Notes: generated by a model not told the origin, from the letters alone. A stretch of 58,775 nt of DNA from Porticoccus sp033791605 (GCA_033791605.1 JASJGJ010000040.1:1-58775), one strand, 5' to 3'; shown: positions 8,494 through 18,209, counted from the first letter of the stretch. Numbers and translations: made by a program.

Positions 8494-9150
8494 ATGGACG
8501 AAGCAACAGTACCTGAAGCTTGGCGTGTATTACGTATCCAATCAGAGCTCGTAGATGGTATAGAAACTCTGGCAAAACTAGGCGGTGCTGTCACTGTGTT
8601 TGGTGGTGCCAGGTTGGATTCCGATTCGCACTATTATAAAGAAGCGCAACGATTGGGTTCTTTGTTGGGAGAACAGGGCATTCCTGTAATTACTGGTGGT
8701 GGCCCCGGTATTATGGAGGCGGCAAATAAGGGATGTTATAGCTCACCATCTGCGTCTGTGGGCTTAAATATTTCTTTGCCCTCGGAGCAAGAACCTAATC
8801 CCTATCAGGATGTTTCTTTAGAGTTTCGTTATTTTTTTGTACGTAAATTTATGTTTGTGAAACATGCGATAGGGTTTGTTATTTTCCCCGGAGGTTTTGG
8901 TACTATGGATGAGTTTTTCGAAGCTCTGACCTTAGTGCAAACCAATAAAGTGCGGCCTTTTCCTATCATCTTGATGGGGGTCGATTATTGGCAAGGGTTA
9001 ATCGATTGGATGAGAAATACAATGCTAAATAGCGGCTGTATTAATGAGAGAGAGTTACATTTATTCAGTGTTGTTGATGACGTGGAAACAGCGGCAAAGA
9101 CTATTTTGCAACACGCACGAATGCTGCAAGCTCAGGAGGTTGCAGAATGA
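8494..9150 (+). CDS. LOG family protein (TIGR00730 Rossmann fold)
   Basis: 218 residues with the two signatures of the LOG family: GGGPGIMEAANKG around residue 68 and FPGGFGTMDEFFEALT around residue 130. Members often hydrolyse cytokinin-type nucleoside 5'-monophosphates or AMP-like nucleotides to free base and ribose 5-phosphate; many were mis-annotated as lysine decarboxylases. The bacterial physiological substrate is usually unknown. It is cytoplasmic, with no membrane or signal segment. It is transcribed divergently from lexA across a region with LexA-box-like sequences, so SOS control is possible but not shown. A strong hairpin terminator follows the stop. Confidence 0.88.
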   Translation: MDEATVPEAWRVLRIQSELVDGIETLAKLGGAVTVFGGARLDSDSHYYKEAQRLGSLLGEQGIPVITGGGPGIMEAANKGCYSSPSASVGLNISLPSEQEPNPYQDVSLEFRYFFVRKFMFVKHAIGFVIFPGGFGTMDEFFEALTLVQTNKVRPFPIILMGVDYWQGLIDWMRNTMLNSGCINERELHLFSVVDDVETAAKTILQHARMLQAQEVAE

Positions 9151-9151
9151 T

Positions 9152-9187
9152 CAACGGCACAAAATAACGTTGTGCCGTTGGGTTTTA
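9152..9187 (+). terminator. Rho-independent terminator after the LOG gene
   Basis: CAACGGCACAA (9152-9162) pairs perfectly with TTGTGCCGTTG (9170-9180) across a 7-nt loop and is followed by GGTTTT. It fills the 34-bp gap between two convergent genes and slightly enters the minus-strand gene end. Confidence 0.85.
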
Positions 9188-9505
9188 ATAAAAATCATCA
9201 ATGCCGTAAGTGGTGTCAGAATCTAGCACTAAAAACGGGTCGTTCCATTGGTCTGGAACATAAATATCATCTGTTGCTGAGCGGTCTTCATTGCTTAGTT
9301 CATAAGATGCGCGCCAATCTTCGGGTGGTTTAGCGGACAGTAGTAGCATTTGTTGCCAGGTATCGAAATCAAGCTCGCTGACCTCTCCGTCTAGGTATTG
9401 AATTTCTACAAAACCGGTATCTTCATCCACTGCAACGACCTCAAAGATTTGATCATCCGTTGCATCTTGATACCAGGTACCGATGATAGGGGCTTGCGTA
9501 GCCAT
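9185..9505 (-). CDS. DUF6763-like small acidic protein
   Basis: 106 residues from the ATG at 9505, which has a GGAGG ribosome-binding site at good distance; an upstream ATG at 9556 adds 17 residues but lacks support. The N-terminal half reads PIIGTWYQDATDDQIFEVVAVDEDTG followed by EIQYLDG and DLDFDTW-like residues, suggesting a small beta barrel. The C-terminal half is very acidic (SNEDRSATDDIYV, LDSDTTYGIDDFY). It resembles the DUF6763 family found in Pseudomonas and Cellvibrionales, function unknown. It is separated from nagZ by a 320-bp divergent region. Confidence 0.7.
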   Translation of the reverse strand: MATQAPIIGTWYQDATDDQIFEVVAVDEDTGFVEIQYLDGEVSELDFDTWQQMLLLSAKPPEDWRASYELSNEDRSATDDIYVPDQWNDPFLVLDSDTTYGIDDFY

Positions 9506-9767
9506 AATACATTCCTCCATGCTCTTGTAGGAGTATTCAAAATAGCACCGATTCATAGTACCTGCACTTGAAACTAGTTGTTTGAAGGCTTGCTGGAAAT
9601 CATGACGAGAAGGTGATGTGTCACTTGATGATAAAGAGAACTTTAATAAAGTGCGCTAACTGGTTTTTTTTAAATGACTTTATGGGTTTTTATATTCCGG
9701 GGTTAATTGCTGAATGGCCTAAGAGGTTATATTTTAAATAAAAAACTTATCTAAAATTGGTTAGTGG

Positions 9768-9796
9768 TTGACAAGGCTTCGCGGCCTTTTTATGTT
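9768..9796 (+). promoter_or_regulatory. Candidate sigma-70 promoter for nagZ
   Basis: A perfect TTGACA (9768-9773), a 17-bp spacer, and TATGTT (9791-9796) end 30 bp before the nagZ ATG. The rest of the 320-bp divergent region (9506-9825) is A/T-rich and shows no further gene. Confidence 0.55.
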
Positions 9797-9825
9797 GCGG
9801 TTCCAATCTGCTGAGACGAAATGTT

Positions 9826-10842
9826 ATGACATTAGGCCCTTTGATGCTTGACCTGAATGGGTTAGTGCTGGAAACACCGGAAGTTGAGTTGCTTAAAAAT
9901 CCTCATGTTGGAGGCATCATTTTTTTTGCGCGTAATTTTAGTAGTAGAGAGCAGATAACAGCATTGGTTGCGGAAATTCGGTCAATTCGTCCTGAATTAT
10001 TGCTGTGTGTGGATCAGGAAGGTGGACGTGTTCAGCGGTTTCGAGAGGGTTTTACTCGTATTCCTCCGATGCAAGTTCTGGGCAATCGTTTGGAGATGGA
10101 GTTGGATGGCGCAGAGGGGTTGTTACGCGATTGTGGGTGGTTGATGGCCTCTGAGTTGTTAGCCTGCGGCATTGATTTTAGTTTTGCACCAGTACTGGAT
10201 GTGGATAGAGGCCAATGCGAGGTAATCTCTGATCGCTCTTTCTCTGATAGCCCTGAGTTGGCCTCTCGTGCTGCGGAAATTTTCATCGAAGGCATGCATG
10301 AGGCGGGAATGTCAGCTACGGGCAAGCACTTTCCTGGTCATGGCGGTGTTTTGGCTGATAGCCATCTTGAAACTCCCTTTGATGGACGTTCGATGGATGC
10401 CCTGCGTCAGCGTGATTTGATACCCTTTGTTAACTTGGCAGCGACGTTAGATGCCGTGATGCCAGCCCATATTGTTTTCCCTGCAATTGATGCGGACGCC
10501 GTAGGTTTTTCTCCTTTCTGGTTACAAAATATTCTGAGGCGTGAGCTACAGTTTAGCGGTGTCATTTTTAGTGATGACCTGTCGATGAAAGGGGCTGACG
10601 TGGCCGGAGGTTATGCCGAGAAAGCTCACTGTGCCCTCCAAGCCGGCTGTGATATGGTGCTGGTCTGCAATAATCGGGAAGGTGCTCTGGAAGTATTGAA
10701 TTACCTAGCTTCCAGCGAACAGATTCCCTCGTCCAGATTGTCGAAAATGACAGGTCGAGACGGATTAGATTGGGATGCATTAATCAGTAGTGATCGATGG
10801 ATTTCTACCGCCATAACACTCTCGACATTCCCAAATACATAG
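9826..10842 (+). CDS. nagZ: Beta-N-acetylhexosaminidase, glycoside hydrolase family 3
   Basis: A 338-residue cytoplasmic enzyme that removes GlcNAc from 1,6-anhydromuropeptides during cell-wall recycling; its product pool also controls AmpC beta-lactamase in many gammaproteobacteria. Motifs: CVDQEGGRVQR near residue 62, FAPVLDVDRG near 120, GKHFPGHGGVLADSHLETP with the NagZ-type Asp178-Ser-His180 catalytic loop, and IFSDDLSMKGAD with nucleophile Asp250. The length matches the family (about 330-340). No signal peptide is present, as expected. Its neighbours mscS and mtnP follow on the same strand but with gaps of about 80 bp. Functionally it links to slt and mltD in this window. Confidence 0.96.
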   Translation: MTLGPLMLDLNGLVLETPEVELLKNPHVGGIIFFARNFSSREQITALVAEIRSIRPELLLCVDQEGGRVQRFREGFTRIPPMQVLGNRLEMELDGAEGLLRDCGWLMASELLACGIDFSFAPVLDVDRGQCEVISDRSFSDSPELASRAAEIFIEGMHEAGMSATGKHFPGHGGVLADSHLETPFDGRSMDALRQRDLIPFVNLAATLDAVMPAHIVFPAIDADAVGFSPFWLQNILRRELQFSGVIFSDDLSMKGADVAGGYAEKAHCALQAGCDMVLVCNNREGALEVLNYLASSEQIPSSRLSKMTGRDGLDWDALISSDRWISTAITLSTFPNT

Positions 10843-10922
10843 TTAGTTTTTGTAAGTATAAGTAGAAGGTCAACTAAAGGTCTTATTGAGGGCCTTCAGT
10901 GAGAGATAAGGAATAACTTTTC

Positions 10923-12029
10923 ATGAAAACATTGGAAAACTGGCTGGTTAAAATTACGGGTGAACAACATCTGTGGATGGTCGAAATTTTTGTCATTGTG
11001 TTTGCGGCATTGGTTTTAGGTTCTCTGGTTAATAGGGTGATCAATTTTCTGGAGAAACATGCTTCTCGGTCCTCAACTGTTTGGGATGATGCGCTCATAG
11101 AAGCTTGTCGTCGGCCTGCCGTGTGGGGAATATGGGTTCTGGGTGTCAATATGGCGGCCGCTGTTGCGGCAAGAGTTGCCGGGTCCGAATTGTATGAACT
11201 TGTAGGGCCGATTAATCGGGTTGTTATCATTTTTCTGTTGGCACTGTTCTTAATTAATCTGGTCAAGCGAGCGGAGCGTAATTTGGTTCATCCTGATTAT
11301 ATGGAAGAGCCGATGGATGAAACCACCGTCAGGGCTATTGGGAAACTACTGCGTGCTTCAGTCATTATTACTGCCGTTTTGATTGCCATGCAGGTGTTTG
11401 GTTACAGTATCTCAGGGTTGCTGGCCTTTGGCGGCATTGGTGGTTTAGCCGTGGGTTTTGCTGCGAAAGATTTATTAGCCAACTTCTTTGGTGGTTTGAT
11501 GTTGTACTTGGATCAACCCTTTAAAGTGGGGGACTGGGTTCGGTCGCCAGATAAGGAGATTGAAGGAACGGTAGAGGATATTGGCTGGCGGCTCACCCGT
11601 ATCCGTACTTTCGATAAACGTCCGTTATATATTCCCAATGCTATTTTCAACAGTATCTCAGTAGAAAACCCTTCACGAATGTTAAACCGACGCATATATG
11701 AGAAGGTAGGTATTCGTTACGATGATATTTCTAAAATGGGTGCCATTGTCGATGATGTTCGCAAAATGTTGAGAGAGCACCCTGAAATTGACCAGAATCA
11801 GACGTTGATTGTTAACTTTAATGCGTTTGCAGCTTCTTCAGTGGATTTCTTTGTTTATACGTTTACGAAAACCACCAATTGGGTTCGTTACCATGAAATC
11901 AAACAGGATGTTTTGTTGAAGGTAAGTGACATTATTTTCAGCCATAGTGCAGAAATTGCCTTTCCAACATCTACTGTACATATTCCCGAACAAGTTCAAT
12001 TGTTACAGGCTAATGAGGCGGGTGAGTAG
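10923..12029 (+). CDS. Mechanosensitive channel, MscS family
   Basis: 368 residues, somewhat longer than MscS (about 286) because of extra N-terminal membrane segments. Hydrophobic helices lie near residues 18-38, 60-85, 97-116 and 138-158. The pore-lining TM3 follows as SGLLAFGGIGGLAVGFAAKD, rich in Gly and Ala as in MscS, then the beta domain starting LYLDQPFKVGDWV and a soluble C-terminal domain. Such channels open on membrane tension to release osmolytes during hypo-osmotic shock. The conserved DWV and PNAIF segments are intact. The exact subfamily is not determined. It sits between nagZ and mtnP, both functionally unrelated. Confidence 0.9.
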   Translation: MKTLENWLVKITGEQHLWMVEIFVIVFAALVLGSLVNRVINFLEKHASRSSTVWDDALIEACRRPAVWGIWVLGVNMAAAVAARVAGSELYELVGPINRVVIIFLLALFLINLVKRAERNLVHPDYMEEPMDETTVRAIGKLLRASVIITAVLIAMQVFGYSISGLLAFGGIGGLAVGFAAKDLLANFFGGLMLYLDQPFKVGDWVRSPDKEIEGTVEDIGWRLTRIRTFDKRPLYIPNAIFNSISVENPSRMLNRRIYEKVGIRYDDISKMGAIVDDVRKMLREHPEIDQNQTLIVNFNAFAASSVDFFVYTFTKTTNWVRYHEIKQDVLLKVSDIIFSHSAEIAFPTSTVHIPEQVQLLQANEAGE

Positions 12030-12111
12030 GCCTTCCTCTAGAGATATTGGGGGCAGAACGTGAACCAGGATGTTTTGTCATAAATAATAAATAGCCGCAT
12101 AAGGGGGCTGG

Positions 12112-12870
12112 ATGAAAATAGGGATTATTGGGGGGAGTGGTTTGACCGGCTTTGATGAGCTGAATGTTCAGGAGAAGCTTAGTTGTTCTACCCTTTGGGG
12201 TGATCCCTCCGCACCCTTGGTGCTAGGTTCAGTAGGCGGCGCTGAGGTGGTGTTTGTTGCGCGTCACGGTGAATCCCACCAGATTCCTCCACACCTCGTT
12301 AATTATCGGGCAAACATCGCCGCATTATGTGATCAGCAAGTGTCCGCTATTTTTGCCGTCAATGTAGTGGGTGGAATCAATATGGAAATGTGTCCTGGTG
12401 ATTTGGTGATTCCGGATCAAATTATTGATTACACTTGGGGGCGTGAGCATACCTACTCGGATGGTTTGAGTAGGGAGCTGCAGCATGTGGATTTTACTGA
12501 GCCCTATGACCAAAACTTGAGAAACAGTTTATTACGACAGGCCATTGCTTTGGGTCTGCCTGTGCATGCGGGTGGCGTTTATGGTGCAACGCAAGGGCCT
12601 AGGCTGGAAACTGCTGCTGAAATTACAAAAATGGACCGAGATGGCTGCGATATTGTTGGCATGACAGGTATGCCAGAGGCAGCATTAGCTCGTGAGAGAG
12701 CTGTTCCCTACGCCAGTTTGGCATTGGTCGTGAATATGGCTGCGGGTCTGTGTGATGAAGAAATAACCATGGAGAAAGTTCGTGGGATAATGGACGCGCG
12801 TATGGTTGATGTGCGTCAGCTGTTGATTGGTGTGTCTAAGGAATATGCTTCGGCTTCGTCGCTCAAGTGA
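12112..12870 (+). CDS. mtnP: S-methyl-5'-thioinosine phosphorylase (MTAP/PNP family)
   Basis: 252 residues. The N-terminus IGIIGGSGLTGF and the phosphate-site segment RHGESHQIPPHLVNYRANI are typical of trimeric MTAP/PNP enzymes. NVVGGINMEMCPGDLVIPDQIIDYT and GATQGPRLETAAEI follow. Near the purine site, LVVNMAAG has Asn where adenosine-specific MTAPs carry Asp, which points to a 6-oxopurine substrate. P. aeruginosa has a methylthioinosine phosphorylase in the same syntenic slot. It would act after deamination of methylthioadenosine in the purine and methionine salvage route. A good GGGGG-type ribosome-binding site precedes the ATG. Substrate choice is inference from that one residue and synteny. 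Confidence 0.85.
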   Translation: MKIGIIGGSGLTGFDELNVQEKLSCSTLWGDPSAPLVLGSVGGAEVVFVARHGESHQIPPHLVNYRANIAALCDQQVSAIFAVNVVGGINMEMCPGDLVIPDQIIDYTWGREHTYSDGLSRELQHVDFTEPYDQNLRNSLLRQAIALGLPVHAGGVYGATQGPRLETAAEITKMDRDGCDIVGMTGMPEAALARERAVPYASLALVVNMAAGLCDEEITMEKVRGIMDARMVDVRQLLIGVSKEYASASSLK

Positions 12871-12981
12871 AAGTTCTGCGGTCTCTCTCGGGAGTAAATG
12901 GAGGCAGAAGTCGGTTCGTTCGAGCCGCGTTACTCCGGGCATTTGCCCTGCGTGTGAACTGCACTGATAAGCCTGTTTGTT

Positions 12982-13833
12982 TTATTCCGCAAGTTTATAT
13001 TTTGATACCAAGACAATCACTCCCATGTTGGGGTGATCCAAGTAGGTTAATTTATCTCGCAAAACCCGTGTTGATTGCTCAAGAGTTACAATATCAGCTA
13101 TGGGGTATTCAGCTTCAAAGTTCGCTCTACTGTTCTCAGAACTGATTGCTAGGCTAGTTTCATGGTTGTCTTCTATGCCTTGGTCGCGTGGTGTGCTGGG
13201 CAAGCTTGGCCACGAATCTGTTTGAGTTTGTTGTGTGGTGTTAGGGAATGTCGTGCTTTCGGATAACGTATTGTTAATACTGCTTATTTTCGGTGTTTTG
13301 AAGGTTGTTTTCCAAAGGTTTGCCTGTATATGAAGATACCGATTTCTTACAAGTCGGAAACTACCTTCCAGTTCATAATGATTTCCGAAAACATTACCAC
13401 CTTTGATGAGTATCCATGGGCTTTCAGTTCTGTCTAAGCCAGGTTGGCGCCATGCTTGGTGATAGAGGGTCCTGTATCCGGGTGCTCGATTAAGTCTAGT
13501 ATGATCTGGACTCATGCTGAGGGCATTTTTTGGCAGGATCAAGAACGCTTGCTCTGTTGTAGCTGAATTTTTGGTGAGGGGCGCGGTCTCTATTCCTATG
13601 GGATATGCAGGTGCTAGCTTGGTTGCTGCAGAAGGATCAACAAGCTCACGTATATTCTCAGGGTAAGAGAGTTCTAGGTCAGTTACGTGTCGCTCTTCAT
13701 TGAATAAATCTTGCTGACTAAATATCAGCACTTCTACTTGATACCAATTGGTATCATTGGGCGTCTCTTCTGCAGCGAGACAGCTGGTAGAGATCAATGC
13801 CAGTACGCTAATGAGTTTTGTTAATATTTTCAT
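12982..13833 (-). CDS. CsiV family periplasmic protein
   Basis: 283 residues with a cleavable signal peptide (residues 1-21, ending SCLAA) followed by NWYQVEVLIFSQQD, the opening typical of the CsiV family. A second feature is YRTLYHQAWRQPG in the middle. The middle to C-terminal part is low-complexity and Ser/Thr-rich (about 180-235), followed by a short conserved end (RDKLTYLDHPNMGVIVLVSKY). Its start codon overlaps the mfd stop by 4 nt, so it is the second gene of an mfd operon, as in Pseudomonas. CsiV proteins have been linked to peptidoglycan or cell envelope functions, but the role here is unknown. Confidence 0.8.
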   Translation of the reverse strand: MKILTKLISVLALISTSCLAAEETPNDTNWYQVEVLIFSQQDLFNEERHVTDLELSYPENIRELVDPSAATKLAPAYPIGIETAPLTKNSATTEQAFLILPKNALSMSPDHTRLNRAPGYRTLYHQAWRQPGLDRTESPWILIKGGNVFGNHYELEGSFRLVRNRYLHIQANLWKTTFKTPKISSINNTLSESTTFPNTTQQTQTDSWPSLPSTPRDQGIEDNHETSLAISSENSRANFEAEYPIADIVTLEQSTRVLRDKLTYLDHPNMGVIVLVSKYKLAE

Positions 13834-16800
13834 TGAGTGCTTTTCCCTGTGGGTGCCAGCAGGTGCAATATTTCTTGCGCTTGATGAATACGTTGTTCTG
13901 CGGTGTCCATTGTTACAGTAAACCTTAGGGTGGTTGCTCCCTGCAAGCGATAGGTGTCTGGTTGTTGTTGTACCAATTGTACAATGACGAGCGGCTCGAC
14001 AGTGGTGTCTCTGCCAAATTCTATGCGCCCACCCATGGGGCCGGTTTCCACTTTTGTAATACCCAGAGCGCGGGCTTGAAGTTTAATTGATGTTACTTGG
14101 AACAGGTTCTTTAAATAGTTGTGAAGCAAGCCGAAGCGATCAATCATTTCAACCTGAAGTTCTCTTAATTCACCCTCAGTGTTAGCGTTAGCTATCCGTT
14201 TGTACATGATCAGGCGAGTATGAACATCGGGTAAGTAGTCATCAGGGATGAGTGCAGGGATATTCAATTTAATCTCGACATCCTCGGCTAGGGGTATACC
14301 CAAATCCAATGTTTTCCCCTTGCGAATGGCATCTACAGCCCTGTCTAGTAACTCCATATATAAGGTGAATCCAATGGAGTGTATATGGCCACTTTGATCT
14401 TCACCCAAGAGCTCACCGGCACCGCGGATTTCCAAGTCGTGAGTTGCAAGGGTAAAACCTGAGCCTAGTTGATCGGCAGCACAGATGGCTTCTAAACGCT
14501 TTACGGCATCTGATGTCATGGACTTGGATTCGGGTGTTAACAGGTAGGCATAGGCCTGATGGTGTGAACGACCCACTCGACCTCGAAGTTGGTGCAATTG
14601 TGCCAAGCCAAATTTATCGGCTCGGTCGATAATGATGGTGTTAGCACTGGGTATGTCGATACCGGTTTCAATAATAGTGGTACATACCAGAATATTGAAA
14701 TGCTGATGGTAAAAGTCAGACATGACCTTTTCTAGTTCCCTTTCTCGCATTTGACCGTGGGCAATTTCGATCCGTGCTTCGGGTACCAATTCCTTTAGTT
14801 CTCGCGCCGTTTTTTCAATACTTTTTACTTCGTTATGTAGGTAGAAAACCTGACCTCCTCGAAGAATTTCTCGCAAAATAGCTTCACGAGTGACGCGAGG
14901 ATTGTCTTGTCGAACGAAGGTCTTGACTGATAACCGTTTGGCGGGGGGGGTGGCAATAATAGAAAGATCCCGAATGCCCGACATGGATAGGTTTAGGGTT
15001 CGAGGAATGGGGGTGGCGGTTAGGGTTAAAATATCAACTTCGGCGCGAAGTGCTTTTACTTTTTCTTTTTGTCGAACCCCAAAACGATGTTCTTCATCAA
15101 TAATGAGCAGCCCTAAATTACTGTAGTCAATATCCGTGTGGAGTAATTTGTGGGTGCCTATTAAAATATCGACTTTGCCGCTGGCGGCATCATCTAATAC
15201 AGTTTCCTGTTCTTTAGCCGTTCGGAAGCGTGACAGCTCTTCAACTCTTACCGGCCAGTTAGCAAAGCGATCGCGGAAGTTTTCCACATGTTGGTGTGCG
15301 AGTAGGGTCGTAGGCACCAGCATGGCGACTTGCTTGCCACTGGATATAGCTATAAAAGCAGCTCGCATGGCGACTTCTGTTTTACCAAAGCCGACATCAC
15401 CGCAGACGAGTCTGTCCATGGGTTGCTCTGACAGCATGTCGCGTTTCGTCGCTTCGATGGTCTCCAGTTGGTCCAGTGTTTCTTCGAAGGGGAAGTCGGC
15501 ACAAAATGTCCGGTAGTCTTCTTTGGGGTCTTTACAGGAAAACCCTTTTCTTGCCGCACGAATGGCGTATATATCCAGCAGTTCTGTGGCGGTATCACGT
15601 ATTTGTGAGAGTGCTTTGTCTTTGGCTTTCTGCCATTGCTCACTGCCAAGTCTGTGTAATGGTGCTAATGCCTCATCGCTACCGCTGTAACGGCTGATCA
15701 AGTGGAGGGCGGCTACTGGGACATAGAGCTTGGCTTCTTCCGCATATTCGAGGGTCAGGAATTCTTGAGGTTCTCCATCGGTAGTGATGGTTTGTAAGCC
15801 GCGATATCGCCCCACACCATTATCTATATGGACTACTGGTGCGCCAATGCGCAACTCGGTGAGGTTTTTAACAATTTGATCAGCATCATCGCGTTGTTTG
15901 CTGCGCCTACGACGCTGCATAACTTGTTGGCCAAATAATTCTGATTCTGTGATCAGGCAAATGTTGGGGTTCTCAATAGAAACGCCCCGGGCCAAAGGGT
16001 AAACAGTAATCGCTATGGTTAGATCGCTGGTGGCGAAGGCCTTCCAGTTTTTGACTTCTTTCGGTTGAATACCAATGCGTGCTAAAAGTTCGAGAAGTGT
16101 TTCTCTGCGTCCTTGTGACTCCGCACAGAACAGCACGCGCTGTTCTGTGGTAAGTAGAAAGCTTGCCAGTTTGTTGAGAGGGTTTTCAGACTTGGCATTA
16201 ACCGCAACATCAGGTGGTAATTGAAAGGCTAGAGATAATTCATTTGTTTTTGTGTCCGTTTTGTCTTCTTGAACTGATAATTGGGCTGATAGTTGGGTAC
16301 GGGGATAGCTTTTTAGGTGGCCAAACAGTTCGCTAACCGGAACAAAAACTTCTTTGGGTGGTAGCAGGGGGCGTGTTGGATCAACATTGTATTCTTCGAA
16401 CCTTAGGCTGAGGTCACTCCAAAATTTTTCAGCTGCAGGTTCAATGGAACCTTCGGTAAAGACTAGGCAGTTTTGGGGAAGGTAATCAAACAATGTCGCG
16501 CACTGGTCAAAAAAGAGTGGGAGAAAGTACTCGATTCCCTGTGACGTGATGCCTTCGCTGACGTCTTGATAGATTGGACAGCGTCGCTGATCCACATCAA
16601 AACGTGCCAGCCAATTATCCTGAAACCGTTTTATCGCGGCTTTGTCCAGGGGGACTTCACGGGCGGGTAACAAACAAATGTGGTCTGTCTTTGTGAGGGT
16701 GCGTTGGGTTTCTGGCTCAAACGTTCTCAGGCTTTCAATTTCGTTATCAAACAGGTCAATACGAAAGGGTAGGGTTGTGCCCATCGGGAAAATGTCGATC

Positions 16801-17306
16801 AGTGATCCGCGAACGGTGAACTCGCCATGTTCAGCCACAGTGTCGACATACCGATAGCCGCTATGTTCAAGTTTTGCCCGTAAATTATTGACATCGAGTT
16901 GATCTCCGATGTGGTAATCAAAAGCTCTGCGGCCGACAAATTCCACTGGTGGTAGCCGGTGCATCAATGTAGTAACGGGGACAACCACTACGCCACAATG
17001 GGTTTGTGGCAATCTAAATAAAGTCCTAAGGCGCTCAGAAATAATATCTTGGTGCGGCGAAAACAGGTCGTAAGGGAGTGTTTCCCAGTCAGGAAAATGA
17101 AAAACGGGTGTTTCTTCTCCCAAGAAAAAAGTGAGTTCAGATTCGAGTTGTGAGGCGGCTCGGGCTGACTCGGTTATCACCATGATAAGTCCGCGGTGTT
17201 GTTGGCAGGCTTCGGCAATAGTTAGCGCTAAACCTGTGCCACAAGCGCCTTTCCAAAGACGTTTGTCACCCGGTGGATTGGCAGCGGGGATGGTCAAAAT
17301 TGACAT
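13830..17306 (-). CDS. mfd: Transcription-repair coupling factor
   Basis: 1158 residues, the family standard. The N-terminal UvrB-like module (about 1-340) has FHFPDWETLPYDLFSPH and the UvrA-binding region. The RNA polymerase interaction domain includes GAPVVHIDNGVGRYRGLQT. The helicase core has Walker A GDVGFGKTEVAMRAA, motif II IIDEEHRFGVRQKEK, TLTATPIPRTL, and motif VI QLRGRVGRSHHQAYAY, then the C-terminal TRCF domain. Mfd displaces stalled RNA polymerase from template lesions and recruits UvrA. The start at 17306 gives a short lead before LWKGACGTGLALTIAEA, as in other Mfd proteins. csiV follows with a 4-nt overlap. Confidence 0.97.
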   Translation of the reverse strand: MSILTIPAANPPGDKRLWKGACGTGLALTIAEACQQHRGLIMVITESARAASQLESELTFFLGEETPVFHFPDWETLPYDLFSPHQDIISERLRTLFRLPQTHCGVVVVPVTTLMHRLPPVEFVGRRAFDYHIGDQLDVNNLRAKLEHSGYRYVDTVAEHGEFTVRGSLIDIFPMGTTLPFRIDLFDNEIESLRTFEPETQRTLTKTDHICLLPAREVPLDKAAIKRFQDNWLARFDVDQRRCPIYQDVSEGITSQGIEYFLPLFFDQCATLFDYLPQNCLVFTEGSIEPAAEKFWSDLSLRFEEYNVDPTRPLLPPKEVFVPVSELFGHLKSYPRTQLSAQLSVQEDKTDTKTNELSLAFQLPPDVAVNAKSENPLNKLASFLLTTEQRVLFCAESQGRRETLLELLARIGIQPKEVKNWKAFATSDLTIAITVYPLARGVSIENPNICLITESELFGQQVMQRRRRSKQRDDADQIVKNLTELRIGAPVVHIDNGVGRYRGLQTITTDGEPQEFLTLEYAEEAKLYVPVAALHLISRYSGSDEALAPLHRLGSEQWQKAKDKALSQIRDTATELLDIYAIRAARKGFSCKDPKEDYRTFCADFPFEETLDQLETIEATKRDMLSEQPMDRLVCGDVGFGKTEVAMRAAFIAISSGKQVAMLVPTTLLAHQHVENFRDRFANWPVRVEELSRFRTAKEQETVLDDAASGKVDILIGTHKLLHTDIDYSNLGLLIIDEEHRFGVRQKEKVKALRAEVDILTLTATPIPRTLNLSMSGIRDLSIIATPPAKRLSVKTFVRQDNPRVTREAILREILRGGQVFYLHNEVKSIEKTARELKELVPEARIEIAHGQMRERELEKVMSDFYHQHFNILVCTTIIETGIDIPSANTIIIDRADKFGLAQLHQLRGRVGRSHHQAYAYLLTPESKSMTSDAVKRLEAICAADQLGSGFTLATHDLEIRGAGELLGEDQSGHIHSIGFTLYMELLDRAVDAIRKGKTLDLGIPLAEDVEIKLNIPALIPDDYLPDVHTRLIMYKRIANANTEGELRELQVEMIDRFGLLHNYLKNLFQVTSIKLQARALGITKVETGPMGGRIEFGRDTTVEPLVIVQLVQQQPDTYRLQGATTLRFTVTMDTAEQRIHQAQEILHLLAPTGKSTQ

Positions 17307-17504
17307 AGTAGGGGTAATGTATCTGTAGTTTTAGTTGGGGCGGCGTTTGTTACATTTGGTTTTGTTTGTTGGCGCTTTCATTGTGGCCATCGTCACGAGG
17401 TATGCTATTTTAGCGGTGGTTCCGAAATATTGATATGTCTCTTTGAGGATGGTATCGGAGTTTGTCCTTGTTTGGTGCTTAACAAAAGTCGGTTGGGGTG
17501 CAAG

Positions 17505-18209
17505 TTGATCAAATACATTCAGATGGCAGGGTATGGCATTCTGCTTGGCTTTTTATTGATGTTAAGTGGTTGTGGCGGTCAGGGCTTTAGCTTGAAGAGT
17601 CTGGCGAAAACTGATATCGATATGGTAGCCGACGCTCATTATCAGGAAGCAGAGTTATTGCTGAAAGAGCTCACCATCAAACTATACAAGCGAAACCCTA
17701 GATATCTGCATTCTGAGACTGCTGCCGTTGGTCAAGAGTACATGATTGATAATCGTGTGCAGCAGCTTTTTGGTTCAACCGGAAAATTGTATTTTGCAGA
17801 ATTGCCTGTGCTTGGCGTTGATGCTATCGAATTGGCGCTTGATCCCAGTTTTGAGGGCGATAGAATTTTTGCATTAATGGCTGGCTTGACCAGTATGGTA
17901 AGGCAATCCTATGGCTATCAGTCAGAATTTTTTATTTATAGTGACCTGGATGGTCAGCGACTTTATCACAGCGCCCGGAATCTTGAGATAGCATTTTGGC
18001 GGGTTACAACCTACCAAGATGAATCAGGTGTCCCTCTGATACTGACGAATAGTATAAACGGAGAAATGCAAAACCTGAGCTATGAGAGGTTGTTTGGAAA
18101 GTTGATTGCGTTACAGGACATACTGGCTAAAATTATTGCTGGAAAAAGTCAGCGAATGATAAAAACTGTGGCACAGAATGTGGCGACGATGGCCTTTTTC
18201 CCCATCTGA
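17505..18209 (+). CDS. Putative lipoprotein of unknown function between mfd and gap
   Basis: A hydrophobic leader GILLGFLLMLSGCGG contains a lipobox (L-S-G-C), so the mature protein is probably a lipid-anchored envelope protein of about 210 residues. The start is uncertain. TTG at 17505 gives MIKYIQMAGYG with a lysine in the n-region and a GGGGTG sequence just upstream; ATG at 17523 gives a leader without positive charge. The body shows no domain I can name: YHQEAELLLKELTIKLYKRNPRYL-like helical start (quoted loosely), then SYGYQSEFFIYSDLDGQRLYHS-like beta segments. It lies 171 bp before gap, same strand. Confidence 0.7.
   Translation: MIKYIQMAGYGILLGFLLMLSGCGGQGFSLKSLAKTDIDMVADAHYQEAELLLKELTIKLYKRNPRYLHSETAAVGQEYMIDNRVQQLFGSTGKLYFAELPVLGVDAIELALDPSFEGDRIFALMAGLTSMVRQSYGYQSEFFIYSDLDGQRLYHSARNLEIAFWRVTTYQDESGVPLILTNSINGEMQNLSYERLFGKLIALQDILAKIIAGKSQRMIKTVAQNVATMAFFPI

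Noticed and set aside
12937..12948. Short palindrome GGGCA-TT-TGCCC between convergent mtnP and csiV
   Set aside because: Only 5-bp arms, no T-tract on either strand; not enough for a terminator call.
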